Below the pieces are notes generated by a model, which saw only the letters and a list, made by a program, of their open reading frames with translations, was not told the origin of the DNA and ran no database searches. DNA of 64,000 bases from Bacteroides propionicigenes (lineage in GTDB: Bacteria > Bacteroidota > Bacteroidia > Bacteroidales > Bacteroidaceae), in assembly GCF_018390535.1 (NCBI RefSeq), contig NZ_JAHBBW010000003.1:310001-374000 (forward strand), read 5' to 3'. The position numbers and the translations under genes were made by a program. This document shows, in pieces, positions 34,709-44,656 of this stretch. Within the stretch, counting starts at the first letter, position 1, and each line of letters begins with the position of its first letter.

Positions 34709-37700
34709 TTAGTTATTTGTGCTTTCCATAGTTGCAGCGTTGTGTTGCTTGGACGGTGCTCCGAAGTAGCTTGGACGGTTGTTATCGGGATTCACCACTA
34801 TTTTCTCCAACACAACTTCCGGATCAACCATATAGACTTTCAGTGTATGGAATCCGGGTTTGTCCACCTCTAATTCAACATCCAACCAACGCATATTATC
34901 AAACACTTCATTTCTTAGATTCTTACCTTTCCCGCTTAAAGCTAAAGTACTTCTTTCCGGAAGTGGCTTCAATACTTTAGACAATGCAAGATTCTTTGGG
35001 TTGTACTCTCCAAATGTATCAACAAAGCCTTTTCGCGCGTCCAATACTACGGGCTTCTTTCCGTCTATACCTATCGCTATGCGGAGACCGCGTGCCGGAT
35101 TTACATCCTGTGTAGGCAAAATTCCCAAAGCGATTGTGGTTTTTCCTGCTGAAGGCAGATATACTTTGTATTCCAGCCGGGCGGCACTCTTGTGTGCCAG
35201 AGTACTTGATGCTGTTGCCGGTACTATTCCCATATTGCCTTTTTCCCTGCCTAAATCCGGAATAAAGCTCCACTTAGCTTGTCTGCCCGGAATATTGGCA
35301 TTATAAGCGTATGCCGGTATGGAGAATTCCGAGTCGGACAATGTACCAAAGAAAGCTTCTTTACTGTCGGGGACCGTTCCGTTGACAATAGGTACTTTTA
35401 CTTCTGCCTTATGTTTTCCACAAACTATTTCTACCACTCCTTCTGTTGTGCCTTGTGGTGCTTTGGACCAATCGATAGAGATATTCATACGATTTTCTTT
35501 GGCTACTTTGCCTTTTGTCTTATCTACTTTTATCCATGGTTGAGAGGTAAGGACTGTATATTCAAATTCTCCTACTCCCCGGTTGAAAACCTCTACATAA
35601 TATGTCTGATTGTTCAGAGCATCAAATACCGGTAATGAAAGGTGTTCAGTCATTAGTGGCCAAGCTGCTTCACTTCCCTCTACCGCGATTCCCGGAGTTG
35701 GTATCCCAAGTGGATTGATTATTGATAACTCCGGCAATTCATTGTTTTCGGGCATATACCATTTCGTATAGCCGATATGTTTGTCTGACATCATGTGTTT
35801 CCATTTTCCATCGGCTGTTTCATTGTTGTAACGATTGCTTAGATACCAGTCAAGATTGAATAGTTCTTTCGCGCGTGCGGCATAATCGTTGGCGCTGATG
35901 CGTCCTTGTTTCGCATACAAACGATTTTTTCCGACAGACAGATATATTTCAGCTACTCCGGCAGATGCTTTCACCGGGTAGAGTACCAGTTGATAATAGG
36001 CATCCTTAGCCTTAGGAGAGAGTTTATGTTCCAATTCTTCTGCTTTTGCTGTCAGCTCTTTCCAAGCAGCCAACATACGGTCAGCTTCATGATAGTTGAC
36101 AACACTGAAGACATCGGGGAGTTGTACCTCGGCTTTGCGCAATAAATTATACTTGGTATATTTGGATACGATATCGGCTATATCTTTGGCATATTCAGTG
36201 CCAAAGATACTTTGTGCCCACTCTATCATATAATCACCTGTTTTCTCTGCCGATATAGCTTCCGGATTCCATGCGTAACGCATGATGAAATCGATGGGAA
36301 GCTCTTTAGGCTTGATATCACCCACATTGATGACCCACAGGTCGTCGATGCCTGATTGATAGGCTAAATGGAGTTGTTCGCGTAATTTGGGAACAGTGGT
36401 AGTGGTGACCCAACGGTCATTCCATGGTCCACCGTTCATGTCTATATGGTAGTAAAGTCCCATTCCTCCTTTACGTTTCTTTTCTTTGTCAGGGCCTGTA
36501 CGCCGGATATATCCCCAATTGTTGTCACAGAAAAGTAACATCACATCATCGGGAACTGTAAAGCCTGCGTCATAATAGCGTTGTACTTCAGTAAAGATTG
36601 CCCACAATTGAGGTATTTCTGACGGCTCTTTACCATAGACTTCCTTCAATGTCTGACGTTGGCCTTCTATGACTTTTTTCAAAACTTGCATATTAGCTTC
36701 ATCACCTTCTTCACTCATCGCAACGTCTCCGTCACCTCGCATACCGATGGTTACCACATTCTCAAACTCTTTATTCCGTTCCATACCTTCACGGAAAAAG
36801 TTGTCTAACCGTTCTTTGTTTGTTTTATAATCCCAAGGACCAACTTCTCCTTTTCTTCGGGTGTATTCTTTGTGGGCACGCATCATTGGTTCGTGATGTG
36901 ATGTTCCCATAACAATTCCATATTCGTCAGCAAGAACCGGGTTCATCGGATCATCTTCGTTGAATGCACTTGCCCACATGGCAGGCCAAAAGAAATTGGC
37001 TTTCAAACGCAACAGCAGTTCAAAAAGATGGACGTACATTTTGGAATTGACTCCGCCAAACTTTTCTGTAGCCCAGTTGCCAAACGAGGGCCACTCGTCG
37101 TTAATAAAAATACCCCGGTATTTTACTTTAGGTTCTCCTGATTCATAATACCCGGATTTTACATAGGCCGACTGGCGTTTCTGTATAGGAGCGTCTGCCC
37201 ACCAATACCATGGTGAAACGCCTAATTGTTGTGACAGTTCATAGATACCATATATAGTACCTCGCTTATCACTTCCGGCAATGATCAAGCCCTGTCGGAT
37301 ACCGGGTTTAGGATTATCGACGGTTGTTATTATAAAGCTTTCCCATTTCCCTTTCAGATTCCGAGGCTTTATCTTGCCTGAAGTTACAAGCTCATCTATT
37401 ACCTTACTCTTTCCTAAAGTTCCGATCATAATTTCATATTTCCCTAAAGGACCGTTAGCAGATGTGTTTATTTTTACATCAGTAACACGTTCGATATCCT
37501 TTTGCAAATCGCTGATAGCGCGGATTACCCCTTTGTAGTCATCTGCATCATAACGGATTATCGCACTTCTTTGCTGGGTGTCTACTACTGGAAAATCTTT
37601 GGTATCAGTAGCACAATCGTAGATAATGGGAGGGATAACATTCATTGTTTGTTGTGCATTGAGTGATGCAGCACATACAAACAAGAAAAATATTCCTTCA

Positions 37701-37720
37701 AAAAAAAATTTTCTTTTCAT
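34709..37720 (-). CDS. Glycoside hydrolase family 115, xylan alpha-1,2-glucuronidase
   Basis: 1003 residues from the ATG at 37720; a TTG at 37738 is an alternative. Signal peptide (FFFEGIFFLFVCAASLNA). An N-terminal beta/alpha domain (IRAISDLQKDIERVTD) precedes the catalytic barrel. GH115-type segments include KYRGIFINDEWPSFGNWA, LKANFFWPAMWASAF, YGIVMGTSHHEPMMRAH and YYHIDMNGGPWNDRW. A C-terminal beta region (FNRGVGEFEYTVLTSQPW onwards) carries the extra domains of the family. The enzyme removes 4-O-methyl-glucuronic acid from glucuronoxylan. It is divergent from the hybrid two-component regulator, with no SusCD pair or other xylanase nearby. Confidence 0.92.
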   Translation of the reverse strand: MKRKFFFEGIFFLFVCAASLNAQQTMNVIPPIIYDCATDTKDFPVVDTQQRSAIIRYDADDYKGVIRAISDLQKDIERVTDVKINTSANGPLGKYEIMIGTLGKSKVIDELVTSGKIKPRNLKGKWESFIITTVDNPKPGIRQGLIIAGSDKRGTIYGIYELSQQLGVSPWYWWADAPIQKRQSAYVKSGYYESGEPKVKYRGIFINDEWPSFGNWATEKFGGVNSKMYVHLFELLLRLKANFFWPAMWASAFNEDDPMNPVLADEYGIVMGTSHHEPMMRAHKEYTRRKGEVGPWDYKTNKERLDNFFREGMERNKEFENVVTIGMRGDGDVAMSEEGDEANMQVLKKVIEGQRQTLKEVYGKEPSEIPQLWAIFTEVQRYYDAGFTVPDDVMLLFCDNNWGYIRRTGPDKEKKRKGGMGLYYHIDMNGGPWNDRWVTTTTVPKLREQLHLAYQSGIDDLWVINVGDIKPKELPIDFIMRYAWNPEAISAEKTGDYMIEWAQSIFGTEYAKDIADIVSKYTKYNLLRKAEVQLPDVFSVVNYHEADRMLAAWKELTAKAEELEHKLSPKAKDAYYQLVLYPVKASAGVAEIYLSVGKNRLYAKQGRISANDYAARAKELFNLDWYLSNRYNNETADGKWKHMMSDKHIGYTKWYMPENNELPELSIINPLGIPTPGIAVEGSEAAWPLMTEHLSLPVFDALNNQTYYVEVFNRGVGEFEYTVLTSQPWIKVDKTKGKVAKENRMNISIDWSKAPQGTTEGVVEIVCGKHKAEVKVPIVNGTVPDSKEAFFGTLSDSEFSIPAYAYNANIPGRQAKWSFIPDLGREKGNMGIVPATASSTLAHKSAARLEYKVYLPSAGKTTIALGILPTQDVNPARGLRIAIGIDGKKPVVLDARKGFVDTFGEYNPKNLALSKVLKPLPERSTLALSGKGKNLRNEVFDNMRWLDVELEVDKPGFHTLKVYMVDPEVVLEKIVVNPDNNRPSYFGAPSKQHNAATMESTNN

Positions 37721-37799
37721 AAGTAGTTTATTTATCAATAATTAAAAGATTCTTGTCAGAATTCAGCTTATCGGTGTTTTTATGTTTTTTGTTACATAG

Positions 37800-37807
37800 C
37801 AAAGATA
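37800..37807 (-). promoter_or_regulatory. -7 box of GH115
   Basis: The minus strand reads TATCTTTG; the leader would be about 76 nt. Confidence 0.6.
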
Positions 37808-37975
37808 GGGTACATAAAATAAAGTCGGGTTAACGGATATACTTTATTCATTAGTTCTTATAACTATGCATATATTTATGTACTATATTCATTCATTTTT
37901 GTCACATGATACAAAAAAACAGTAAATGGTTCCTTTTCTTTTATCTAAAAAAAGGTGTTTCTTTGGGAAAAGGCA

Positions 37976-37983
37976 TAACTTTG
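37976..37983 (+). promoter_or_regulatory. -7 box of the hybrid two-component regulator
   Basis: TAACTTTG matches TAnnTTTG, 16 bp before the ATG at 38000. Confidence 0.6.
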
Positions 37984-37999
37984 TAGTGAGAAAAAGGCT

Positions 38000-40900
38000 A
38001 TGGAAACTATGATTAAAAATCAACTGATATTTTTACTGTTCAGCATTGCACAATCGGTATTTGCACAAAATGCACTCTTTTATGATAAAGAAACAATAGG
38101 TAGTCAATGTATAAATGCATTATGTCAAGACCGGAATAACTATTTATGGATTGGGACAAGAGACGGACTTCGTAGATTTGACGGTTCGCAATTTGTGTCT
38201 TATTATCATGCTAAACAGGACTCTACTTCATTGGCTGATAATGAGATTCACTCTTTATATATTGATGATGAGAATCATCTTTGGATTGGTACTGCCAACG
38301 GATTGCAGCGTTACTTTCCTGAAAAAGATAATTTTCAGACAGTCACTCTTCATACTATGAGGACAAAGGGGAGAATTACCAGTATTTTCCAACGGAATAG
38401 CGGGGAAATTTTATGTAATGTATCTGATGCAGGTATTTTTTCTGTCAATCCCCAAACAATGACAGCTTATCCTTTGATCACTGAAAGTAAGTTTTTTCAT
38501 CCGCCTTATGTAGTTTGTGGCTTTGAAGACAGTCGGCAACAGCTTTGGTTAGGAACTGACCGACAAGGAGTAGTTCGTGTTGACTCTGCCGGACAGAAAG
38601 AGAAGCTATATCCGCTAAAGAACATAGTTGTACGAAATATACTGGAAGATCGGGATAAAAGACTTATCATTGCCACTGCGCAAACTGTATTTCTTTGGGA
38701 TAGAGAGAGCGATAACCTTGTGCCGCTTTCATATTCTGGAAAAAAGAAAGATATTCGTTTTCATTCAGCTACACTTACGGATGATGGGGATATCATGTTG
38801 GGCACCTACGGGCAAGGGGTTGTGTGTATAAAACAAGGGGAAGAAAAGATTACGGATATAGATGGAATTTACAATCCGTTTATAAATGTCAATCAGACTA
38901 AGGTCAACACTGTTTTTGAGGATAGGCAACGAAATTTATGGGTTGGATGTTTATATCAAGGCCTCCTTATGTTGCCGCATCATCCAATGCATTTTTCTTT
39001 CTGGAACCAGCCAATTATGTTGTCTGATATACCGGGCTGGATTAATGCACTTTATTGTGATAGAGCAAATACGGTTTGGTGTTCTGTAGAGGATAATGGC
39101 ATTTACCAATTGGATTGTAACGGAAATATCGTTAGACACATTCATACGGCCGGGGATGTCTTTTCGATGTTTGAAGATAGCGATGGCGTTTTTTGGGTAG
39201 GAATCAATGGGAAAGGATTGTACTCATTAAATCGGACCAATGGAGATTTGGAGTTAAAATATCCGTTGCAAGGAGATTTCAGTATAAGATGCATTACAGA
39301 GGATAAACATAAAAATCTGTATGTAGCTATCTTAGGAGAGGGGCTTTTACGCTATCATTTACCTACCGGAAAGTATCAGCTACTTTCAAGAAAGAATCCG
39401 ATTGGGGGTGAAAGTAATATTACGAACTATTGGATTATTTCTGTTTTATGTGATTCGGAAGATAGAGTATGGTTGGGACACTTTGGAAATATAAGTTGTT
39501 ATGATGTTCGAAACGAAAGGTTTCTTGACCTGCCTTTTGATCCGGAAATAAAATCCGGTTCGTTCTATACCATTCTCGAAGGAAAAGATCACAATATTTG
39601 GATGGGAACTAAAAATGGGCTGATTTGCTATGTTCCGGAAACGAATCAATATTCGGTTATCACTACCGAACAGGGGCTTCCGGATAATATAATTTGTGGA
39701 TTAGTACAGGACAAACACGGCAATTTGTGGTGTAGTACTACGAAAGGAATTTGTCATGTGCTTTTAGCCGATAAACAAGTCGTAAATTATTATACCGGGA
39801 ACGGGTTGCAAGAAAAAGTATATTTAGAGGGACGATATGCCCAAAGTCAGGACGGGAAGATTTATTTTGGAGGTGGTAAGGGAATCACAGGCTTTAATCC
39901 TGATGACATTCAACTAACTAGACCGGATAGTCCACCCGTTATCACTGATATGTACATTCGAGATCAGAAGGTGACCATGCAGACACGTTCGGGAAAGAAA
40001 CCGGTTATTACCGAAGAACTGATTCATGCCAACTGTTTCAATCTCTCTTATACGGATAATACTTTTGCTTTTATGGTGTCGACCATGGACTTTCGTGATG
40101 CCGGAAATATTCTTTATGAATATCGGCTTGAGGAGTTTAGTGAGAATTGGAATAAAACACAACCCGGAGAAAGCCGGATACAATATCATCACTTGGAGCC
40201 GGGAGATTATACTTTTGAAGTACGTGCCTGTGAAAATGGACTTTATTCGCCCATCAGGTCAGTACAGATTCATATAACTCCACCTTGGTATCTAAGTGTG
40301 AGTGCCAAAGCTATTTATGTTTTATTGGTAATGGGGGCCGGCTATTTATTGTATATCGTTTACAGGCGAAAACAGCGGGAGGAGATTAGCGAAATGAAGT
40401 TACAGTTCTTTATCAACATTGCTCACGAAATACGTTCGCCGCTTACTCTTATTGTCAGTCCATTGGAAAGGTTGCAGTCAATGCAGTGTAGTCCCGATGT
40501 CAATAGAATGTTAGCAACAATCAGGTATAATACTAATCGTATTCTGAGTCTTATTAATCAATTGCTTGATGTCCGGAAAATAGATAAGGGCCAGATGCGT
40601 ATATGCTGTGAAGAAATAGATATGCAGCGCTTTGTCAATAATTGCCTTTATATGTTTGAGGAGCAGGCACGTCTGAAAGAGATTCGTTTGGAGGCAAAAT
40701 TCCCGGAAATGCTTCCGTATGTATGGATTGATCCGAATAATTTCGACAAGGTGCTAATTAATTTGCTTTCAAATGCTCTTAAGTATACACCGGAAAAAGG
40801 TACTGTCTGTGTAGGGGTAAATATAGGAACTAATCTGAAAGAGACAGGTCCTTTGTGTCAATATATGGAAATCTCTGTTTCAGATACGGGTAAGGGAGTG

Positions 40901-41995
40901 AACGAAAAAGAACTGAAAAAAATCTTCGACCGTTTTTATCAAGGTGATATGAACCATACTACAAACTCTTTAGGCTTTGGGATTGGATTGAATTTATGCC
41001 GACTACTGGTGAAACTACATCATGGCATTATCTTCGCTGAAAACAGGAAAGATACTCAAGGCAGTCGTTTTGTGGTACATATACCTTTAGGAAACAAGCA
41101 TTTAAAAAAGGAAGAAATGGTAAAAGAAAAGATAAATTCCATTTCGTATAATAGAATGGTAAATCAATATCTTCCTAATCTTCCGGTTCAGAAAACAGTA
41201 AAATATAGGAAAACAAATTATTGTGTTTTGGTAATTGATGATGATGATGAATTGCGAAACTTTCTAAAAGAAAATTTGGAGGCATATTACCATGTAGATA
41301 CAGCTGTAGACGGAACAGAAGGGTGGAAAAAGGCGATTACCCAACAGCCGGACCTCATTATTTCAGATGTCATCATGCCCAACATGGATGGTATACAACT
41401 GTTGAAGGAACTGAAAAAGAATGCCAACACTAATCACATTCCTATAATTTTGCTAACTTCACAAGCTGAATTTGCTCACCGGATTGAGGGGTTGACACAA
41501 GGAGCGGACGGATATTTATGTAAGCCTTTTAATGTAGAAGAATTAGTGGCGCTTATGACTAATTTAATTGCTAACCGTATGCGGTTAAAAGGAAAATACT
41601 CGGGTAGCCAGGCTCAAGAGGGGAAAATAACATCTGTTGAATTACAAGGAAACGATGAAGTGTTAATGGAACGTATTATGAAGATTATCAATGAAAATTT
41701 GAGTAATGCGGAACTTAATGTAGAGATGCTTGCACAGAAAACAGGAATTAGCCGTACCCATCTGCATCGGCGTATGAAAGAGATGGCAGGAACCACCCCC
41801 AGCGATTTCATTCGTAATCTACGTCTTCAGCAAGCAGCTATTTTACTGAAGAATAAAGATCTCTCAATAACTCAAATAGCTTATGCTGTGGGATTCACCA
41901 GCCAAACTCATTTTTCGAGCGCTTTCAAAAAGATGTATGGCCTTTCTCCTATGGAATATGCTCAACCCAATAAGAACAAGGATGTGCATACTTAG
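38000..41995 (+). CDS. Hybrid two-component system regulator (HTCS)
   Basis: 1331 residues in one chain. Signal peptide; two seven-bladed propellers made of Reg_prop repeats (for example NYLWIGTRDGLRRFDG and NHLWIGTANGLQRYF) to about 660; Y_Y_Y domain (about 690-760) ending near the single membrane helix (about 770-792). Then HisKA with His809 in NIAHEIRSPLTL, HATPase with SDTGKGVNEKELKKIFDRF, receiver domain with Asp1123 in DLIISDVIMPN, and a C-terminal AraC helix-turn-helix (about 1225-1325). HTCS proteins sense oligosaccharides in the periplasm and activate adjacent polysaccharide loci. The adjacent target here is probably the divergent GH115 gene. Confidence 0.95.
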   Translation: METMIKNQLIFLLFSIAQSVFAQNALFYDKETIGSQCINALCQDRNNYLWIGTRDGLRRFDGSQFVSYYHAKQDSTSLADNEIHSLYIDDENHLWIGTANGLQRYFPEKDNFQTVTLHTMRTKGRITSIFQRNSGEILCNVSDAGIFSVNPQTMTAYPLITESKFFHPPYVVCGFEDSRQQLWLGTDRQGVVRVDSAGQKEKLYPLKNIVVRNILEDRDKRLIIATAQTVFLWDRESDNLVPLSYSGKKKDIRFHSATLTDDGDIMLGTYGQGVVCIKQGEEKITDIDGIYNPFINVNQTKVNTVFEDRQRNLWVGCLYQGLLMLPHHPMHFSFWNQPIMLSDIPGWINALYCDRANTVWCSVEDNGIYQLDCNGNIVRHIHTAGDVFSMFEDSDGVFWVGINGKGLYSLNRTNGDLELKYPLQGDFSIRCITEDKHKNLYVAILGEGLLRYHLPTGKYQLLSRKNPIGGESNITNYWIISVLCDSEDRVWLGHFGNISCYDVRNERFLDLPFDPEIKSGSFYTILEGKDHNIWMGTKNGLICYVPETNQYSVITTEQGLPDNIICGLVQDKHGNLWCSTTKGICHVLLADKQVVNYYTGNGLQEKVYLEGRYAQSQDGKIYFGGGKGITGFNPDDIQLTRPDSPPVITDMYIRDQKVTMQTRSGKKPVITEELIHANCFNLSYTDNTFAFMVSTMDFRDAGNILYEYRLEEFSENWNKTQPGESRIQYHHLEPGDYTFEVRACENGLYSPIRSVQIHITPPWYLSVSAKAIYVLLVMGAGYLLYIVYRRKQREEISEMKLQFFINIAHEIRSPLTLIVSPLERLQSMQCSPDVNRMLATIRYNTNRILSLINQLLDVRKIDKGQMRICCEEIDMQRFVNNCLYMFEEQARLKEIRLEAKFPEMLPYVWIDPNNFDKVLINLLSNALKYTPEKGTVCVGVNIGTNLKETGPLCQYMEISVSDTGKGVNEKELKKIFDRFYQGDMNHTTNSLGFGIGLNLCRLLVKLHHGIIFAENRKDTQGSRFVVHIPLGNKHLKKEEMVKEKINSISYNRMVNQYLPNLPVQKTVKYRKTNYCVLVIDDDDELRNFLKENLEAYYHVDTAVDGTEGWKKAITQQPDLIISDVIMPNMDGIQLLKELKKNANTNHIPIILLTSQAEFAHRIEGLTQGADGYLCKPFNVEELVALMTNLIANRMRLKGKYSGSQAQEGKITSVELQGNDEVLMERIMKIINENLSNAELNVEMLAQKTGISRTHLHRRMKEMAGTTPSDFIRNLRLQQAAILLKNKDLSITQIAYAVGFTSQTHFSSAFKKMYGLSPMEYAQPNKNKDVHT

Positions 41996-42009
41996 AAATG
42001 AGTATAAGG

Positions 42010-42062
42010 CCGGTTGCTTTTGCAGAACAGATATGTATGTTCTGCAAAAGCAACCGGTTTTT
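42010..42062 (+). terminator. Strong terminator after the HTCS gene
   Basis: Perfect 20-bp arms (42010-42029 and 42038-42057) around an 8-nt loop, followed by five T's. It also abuts the stop of the converging PfkB gene, so it may limit antisense readthrough. Confidence 0.9.
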
Positions 42063-42939
42063 AAACAAGATTGATTATCCTTTTGATTTCCGGCTCTGTT
42101 CCGCAGAATGGCCCGTGCGTTTGCAGCTTGATAGTGCACATGGCAGCGGCAAAGCAACCGGCTTCCTGATAGGATGCGCCTTTGTTGCGCATATACAGAT
42201 ATCCCACCATATAGGTATCTCCGCAGCCTGTGGCATCTACTATTTGCAGGGCGGAATAGGCGGGTATTTCATAGAACTGTCCTTTGGCATATATCAGCGA
42301 ACCTTTGTCTCCCAATGTCAGCAATATTTCTTTTACTCCCCAATCTGCAATGAGCAGTGCGGCTTCGTGGGGATCCTTGCATCCGGTAAGGACTTCCATT
42401 TCGGTTTCGTTGGCTTTTAATATATGGATATATTTCAAAGCCTCTTTCTTTTCAGACCAATCTACGGGCAGTACTTTTTCATTATCCACTTTACGAAGAA
42501 AACCTTGAACATCTACTGACAGCATTCCTTTGCCAGACAAATATTTGATGACCTCCAATGAAAAGTCATCAGCCAACAGGCTGCCTAAATGAATAATCCG
42601 GGCGTTGACATCCTGCAAGCCTTCCATTGTAAACGGGTCGGCCTTTGCCGTAACGCGTTGTGTACGTTCGTTCTGATTTTCTCCATATATATTTTCAAAA
42701 CAGACAGAATGAGCACTGGGCAGAGTCTTTACTTCAATGCCCTCTTTCTGTATCTCTTCCACGATGCCCATGTCTGAGGCCGCCAATGCTGTAACCAATA
42801 AAAAGCCATTTGGATTGAGATGCTTAATGGCATGTGCAAAATAAAAAGAAGTACCGCCCGGCATATATATCGTGTTCTTGGTGGTAACTATCTTGTCTTG
42901 TGTGATATAACCGATACAGCATAAATCGTGTACACTCAT
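42061..42939 (-). CDS. PfkB family carbohydrate kinase
   Basis: 292 residues. The N-terminal glycine motif is MPGGTSFYFAHAIKHL, and the C-terminal PfkB signature is DATGCGDTYMVGYLYMRNKG with catalytic Asp at the GCGD. A short lid and the FEVxx-free N-terminus place it among ribokinase-like sugar or nucleoside kinases. The exact substrate is not clear. It is a single gene with its own -7 box, and its neighbours give no clue to the substrate. Confidence 0.85.
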   Translation of the reverse strand: MSVHDLCCIGYITQDKIVTTKNTIYMPGGTSFYFAHAIKHLNPNGFLLVTALAASDMGIVEEIQKEGIEVKTLPSAHSVCFENIYGENQNERTQRVTAKADPFTMEGLQDVNARIIHLGSLLADDFSLEVIKYLSGKGMLSVDVQGFLRKVDNEKVLPVDWSEKKEALKYIHILKANETEMEVLTGCKDPHEAALLIADWGVKEILLTLGDKGSLIYAKGQFYEIPAYSALQIVDATGCGDTYMVGYLYMRNKGASYQEAGCFAAAMCTIKLQTHGPFCGTEPEIKRIINLV

Positions 42940-42983
42940 TGTTCCCTGTTGTTTTTATTCGTTTATTTATTTGTAATTTGCCG

Positions 42984-42991
42984 CAAAGGTA
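42984..42991 (-). promoter_or_regulatory. -7 box of the PfkB kinase gene
   Basis: The minus strand reads TACCTTTG; expected start near 42980 with a leader of about 41 nt. Confidence 0.65.
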
Positions 42992-43207
42992 GTGATTTAT
43001 TGAGAAAAATAGTAATATTGACAACAACATCCGTAGTCTGTTTTCAAAAAGATATTCCGGCGTTCCTCGTAATAATGCTTAATTATTTATATTTCTTGCC
43101 TGAAACTATGAAAATAATGGATTTTAGTTGTTTTTTATACGGATTTTTATTAAATTGGAACGTTGTAATTGGGGGTATTAATAAGTCCTGACCCACAGGC
43201 AAAGAAT

Positions 43208-43726
43208 ATGAGAATACAATTTGAAATCAGAGAAAAACTATCAGAAATCATTGATGAGATTCTGAATTGTGAGAGATGGACGACTGTTGTAAAGGAGGAT
43301 ATTTCCGGGCGGAAAGTGGTTGTGATTCGTGACCAAAGTTATGATTCGGAAGCATCAATTGAAATTTACGCACGTGAAGTTTGTATTAGAACAGCGTGGT
43401 CCAGTTACAAGTATCGTATATTTGTAATGGGAGATAATGTATGGTGTGAATATAATGGAGCTTATCGCGGTTTGTTGGAGCAGCGGCTGTTGCCTACCAT
43501 TACTCCCAAAGAGAGTCTTTTGGATTATGAGGTACTTGACAGCTCATTGTATGGTAGTGAGAGGAAAAAGTTGAGGGAATATGCAGAAGATAATGTAAAA
43601 CTGAAACAATTCCGCCGTGAGAATTTTAAGGAAGACAGGACAGGGGTTGCTCCGTTCGATCATCCGAAGAAAGTGTATGATGAGTTTATTAAAGAAGACT
43701 ATATCAGTCCTGTGCAGAAGGAATAA
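43208..43726 (+). CDS. Hypothetical protein (172 aa)
   Basis: Start taken at the ATG at 43208 (MRIQFEIREK); the longer frame opens with TTG at 43169. It is soluble with no signal peptide. A mixed alpha/beta N-terminal half (residues 1-85, with VVVIRDQSYDSEASIEIYAREVCIRT) is followed by a charged helical half rich in E, K and R (KKLREYAEDNVKLKQFRREN). I do not recognise it. It converges on the AraC gene with 15 bp between stops. Confidence 0.6.
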   Translation: MRIQFEIREKLSEIIDEILNCERWTTVVKEDISGRKVVVIRDQSYDSEASIEIYAREVCIRTAWSSYKYRIFVMGDNVWCEYNGAYRGLLEQRLLPTITPKESLLDYEVLDSSLYGSERKKLREYAEDNVKLKQFRRENFKEDRTGVAPFDHPKKVYDEFIKEDYISPVQKE

Positions 43727-43741
43727 TCAGTAGGAGAACGA

Positions 43742-44638
43742 TTAGTTCTGTCTGTATTTGTATTCCGCCGGAGTCATGCCTGTTATCTTTTTGAACAGAC
43801 AGGTGAAATATTGTGCGTTTGCATAGCCCAGCTTCTTGGCTACCATACAAGTTGTATTGTCTTTACATTGCAAGAGTTTCTTGGCAATATTCAGGCGCAT
43901 TAGCTGAAAATATTCGTGAAGACTTTTTCCGGTTTCAAATTTCAGCAAATCACTGAAATAGTTGGGAGACAAGTGGAGAGCATTGGCGCAAAATTCATCT
44001 GTTGGTAAAACACCGTCTTCCAGCCTGCCGGACAGGATGTACTTGTTCAGTAGTAAATTGGTTTTATGCAGAATTATTTTGTTGGCTTCACAACGGGTAA
44101 TGAATTGGCGTTCGTTGAAGCGTGTACAATAATCCAGCAGTAATTCTATATAGCGTGCAATCAGAGTCTTGCTGTGACAATCTATGGGATGTTGCAGCTC
44201 TTCTTCGATATTGCAGATACAGTTTACGATTTTTATCTTCTCGCGCAGTGAAAGATGCAGTGATTCATTCAGATTGTAGAAAAAGAAAGAGTAGTCTTTG
44301 ATGTGGTCTTCCAATGCGGTAGACGCTATCAGGTCCGGATGGAATGCCAATAACCACCCTTTCTGTGTTAGTACATTACTTATATCCAGTTTAATGGATT
44401 CTCCCGGCGTACGGAATATCATCGAAGCATTGGAGTAATCATAGTATTTGCGTCCGTATGTAAAGTCTCCGGCTTCTCCTTCTACCAGAATAATTGTATA
44501 GAAATTGCATCTGATAGTGTGTTGTTCCAAGTTGGCTTTGGATAAGTCGATGACACTCACCAGCGGGTGCAATGTCTTATACCCCATACAACAATTACAT
44601 TGATGTACAGTCTCTATATTTAGTATTTTGCTTTTCAT
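43742..44638 (-). CDS. AraC family regulator (downstream paralogue)
   Basis: 298 residues. N-terminal sensor-like domain (about 15-175) with THPLV-type segment TLHPLVSVIDLSKANLEQH, then two helix-turn-helices in the last 100 residues (LHLSPNYFSDLLKFETGKSLHEYF, then VAKKLGYANAQYFTCLFKKITGMTPAEYK). It has an unusual cysteine group near the N-terminus (Cys14, Cys16, Cys17), absent from its neighbour. It is 18 bp downstream of its paralogue and probably co-transcribed. Confidence 0.9.
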   Translation of the reverse strand: MKSKILNIETVHQCNCCMGYKTLHPLVSVIDLSKANLEQHTIRCNFYTIILVEGEAGDFTYGRKYYDYSNASMIFRTPGESIKLDISNVLTQKGWLLAFHPDLIASTALEDHIKDYSFFFYNLNESLHLSLREKIKIVNCICNIEEELQHPIDCHSKTLIARYIELLLDYCTRFNERQFITRCEANKIILHKTNLLLNKYILSGRLEDGVLPTDEFCANALHLSPNYFSDLLKFETGKSLHEYFQLMRLNIAKKLLQCKDNTTCMVAKKLGYANAQYFTCLFKKITGMTPAEYKYRQN

Positions 44639-44656
44639 TAAGACAGTCTTGTATCC

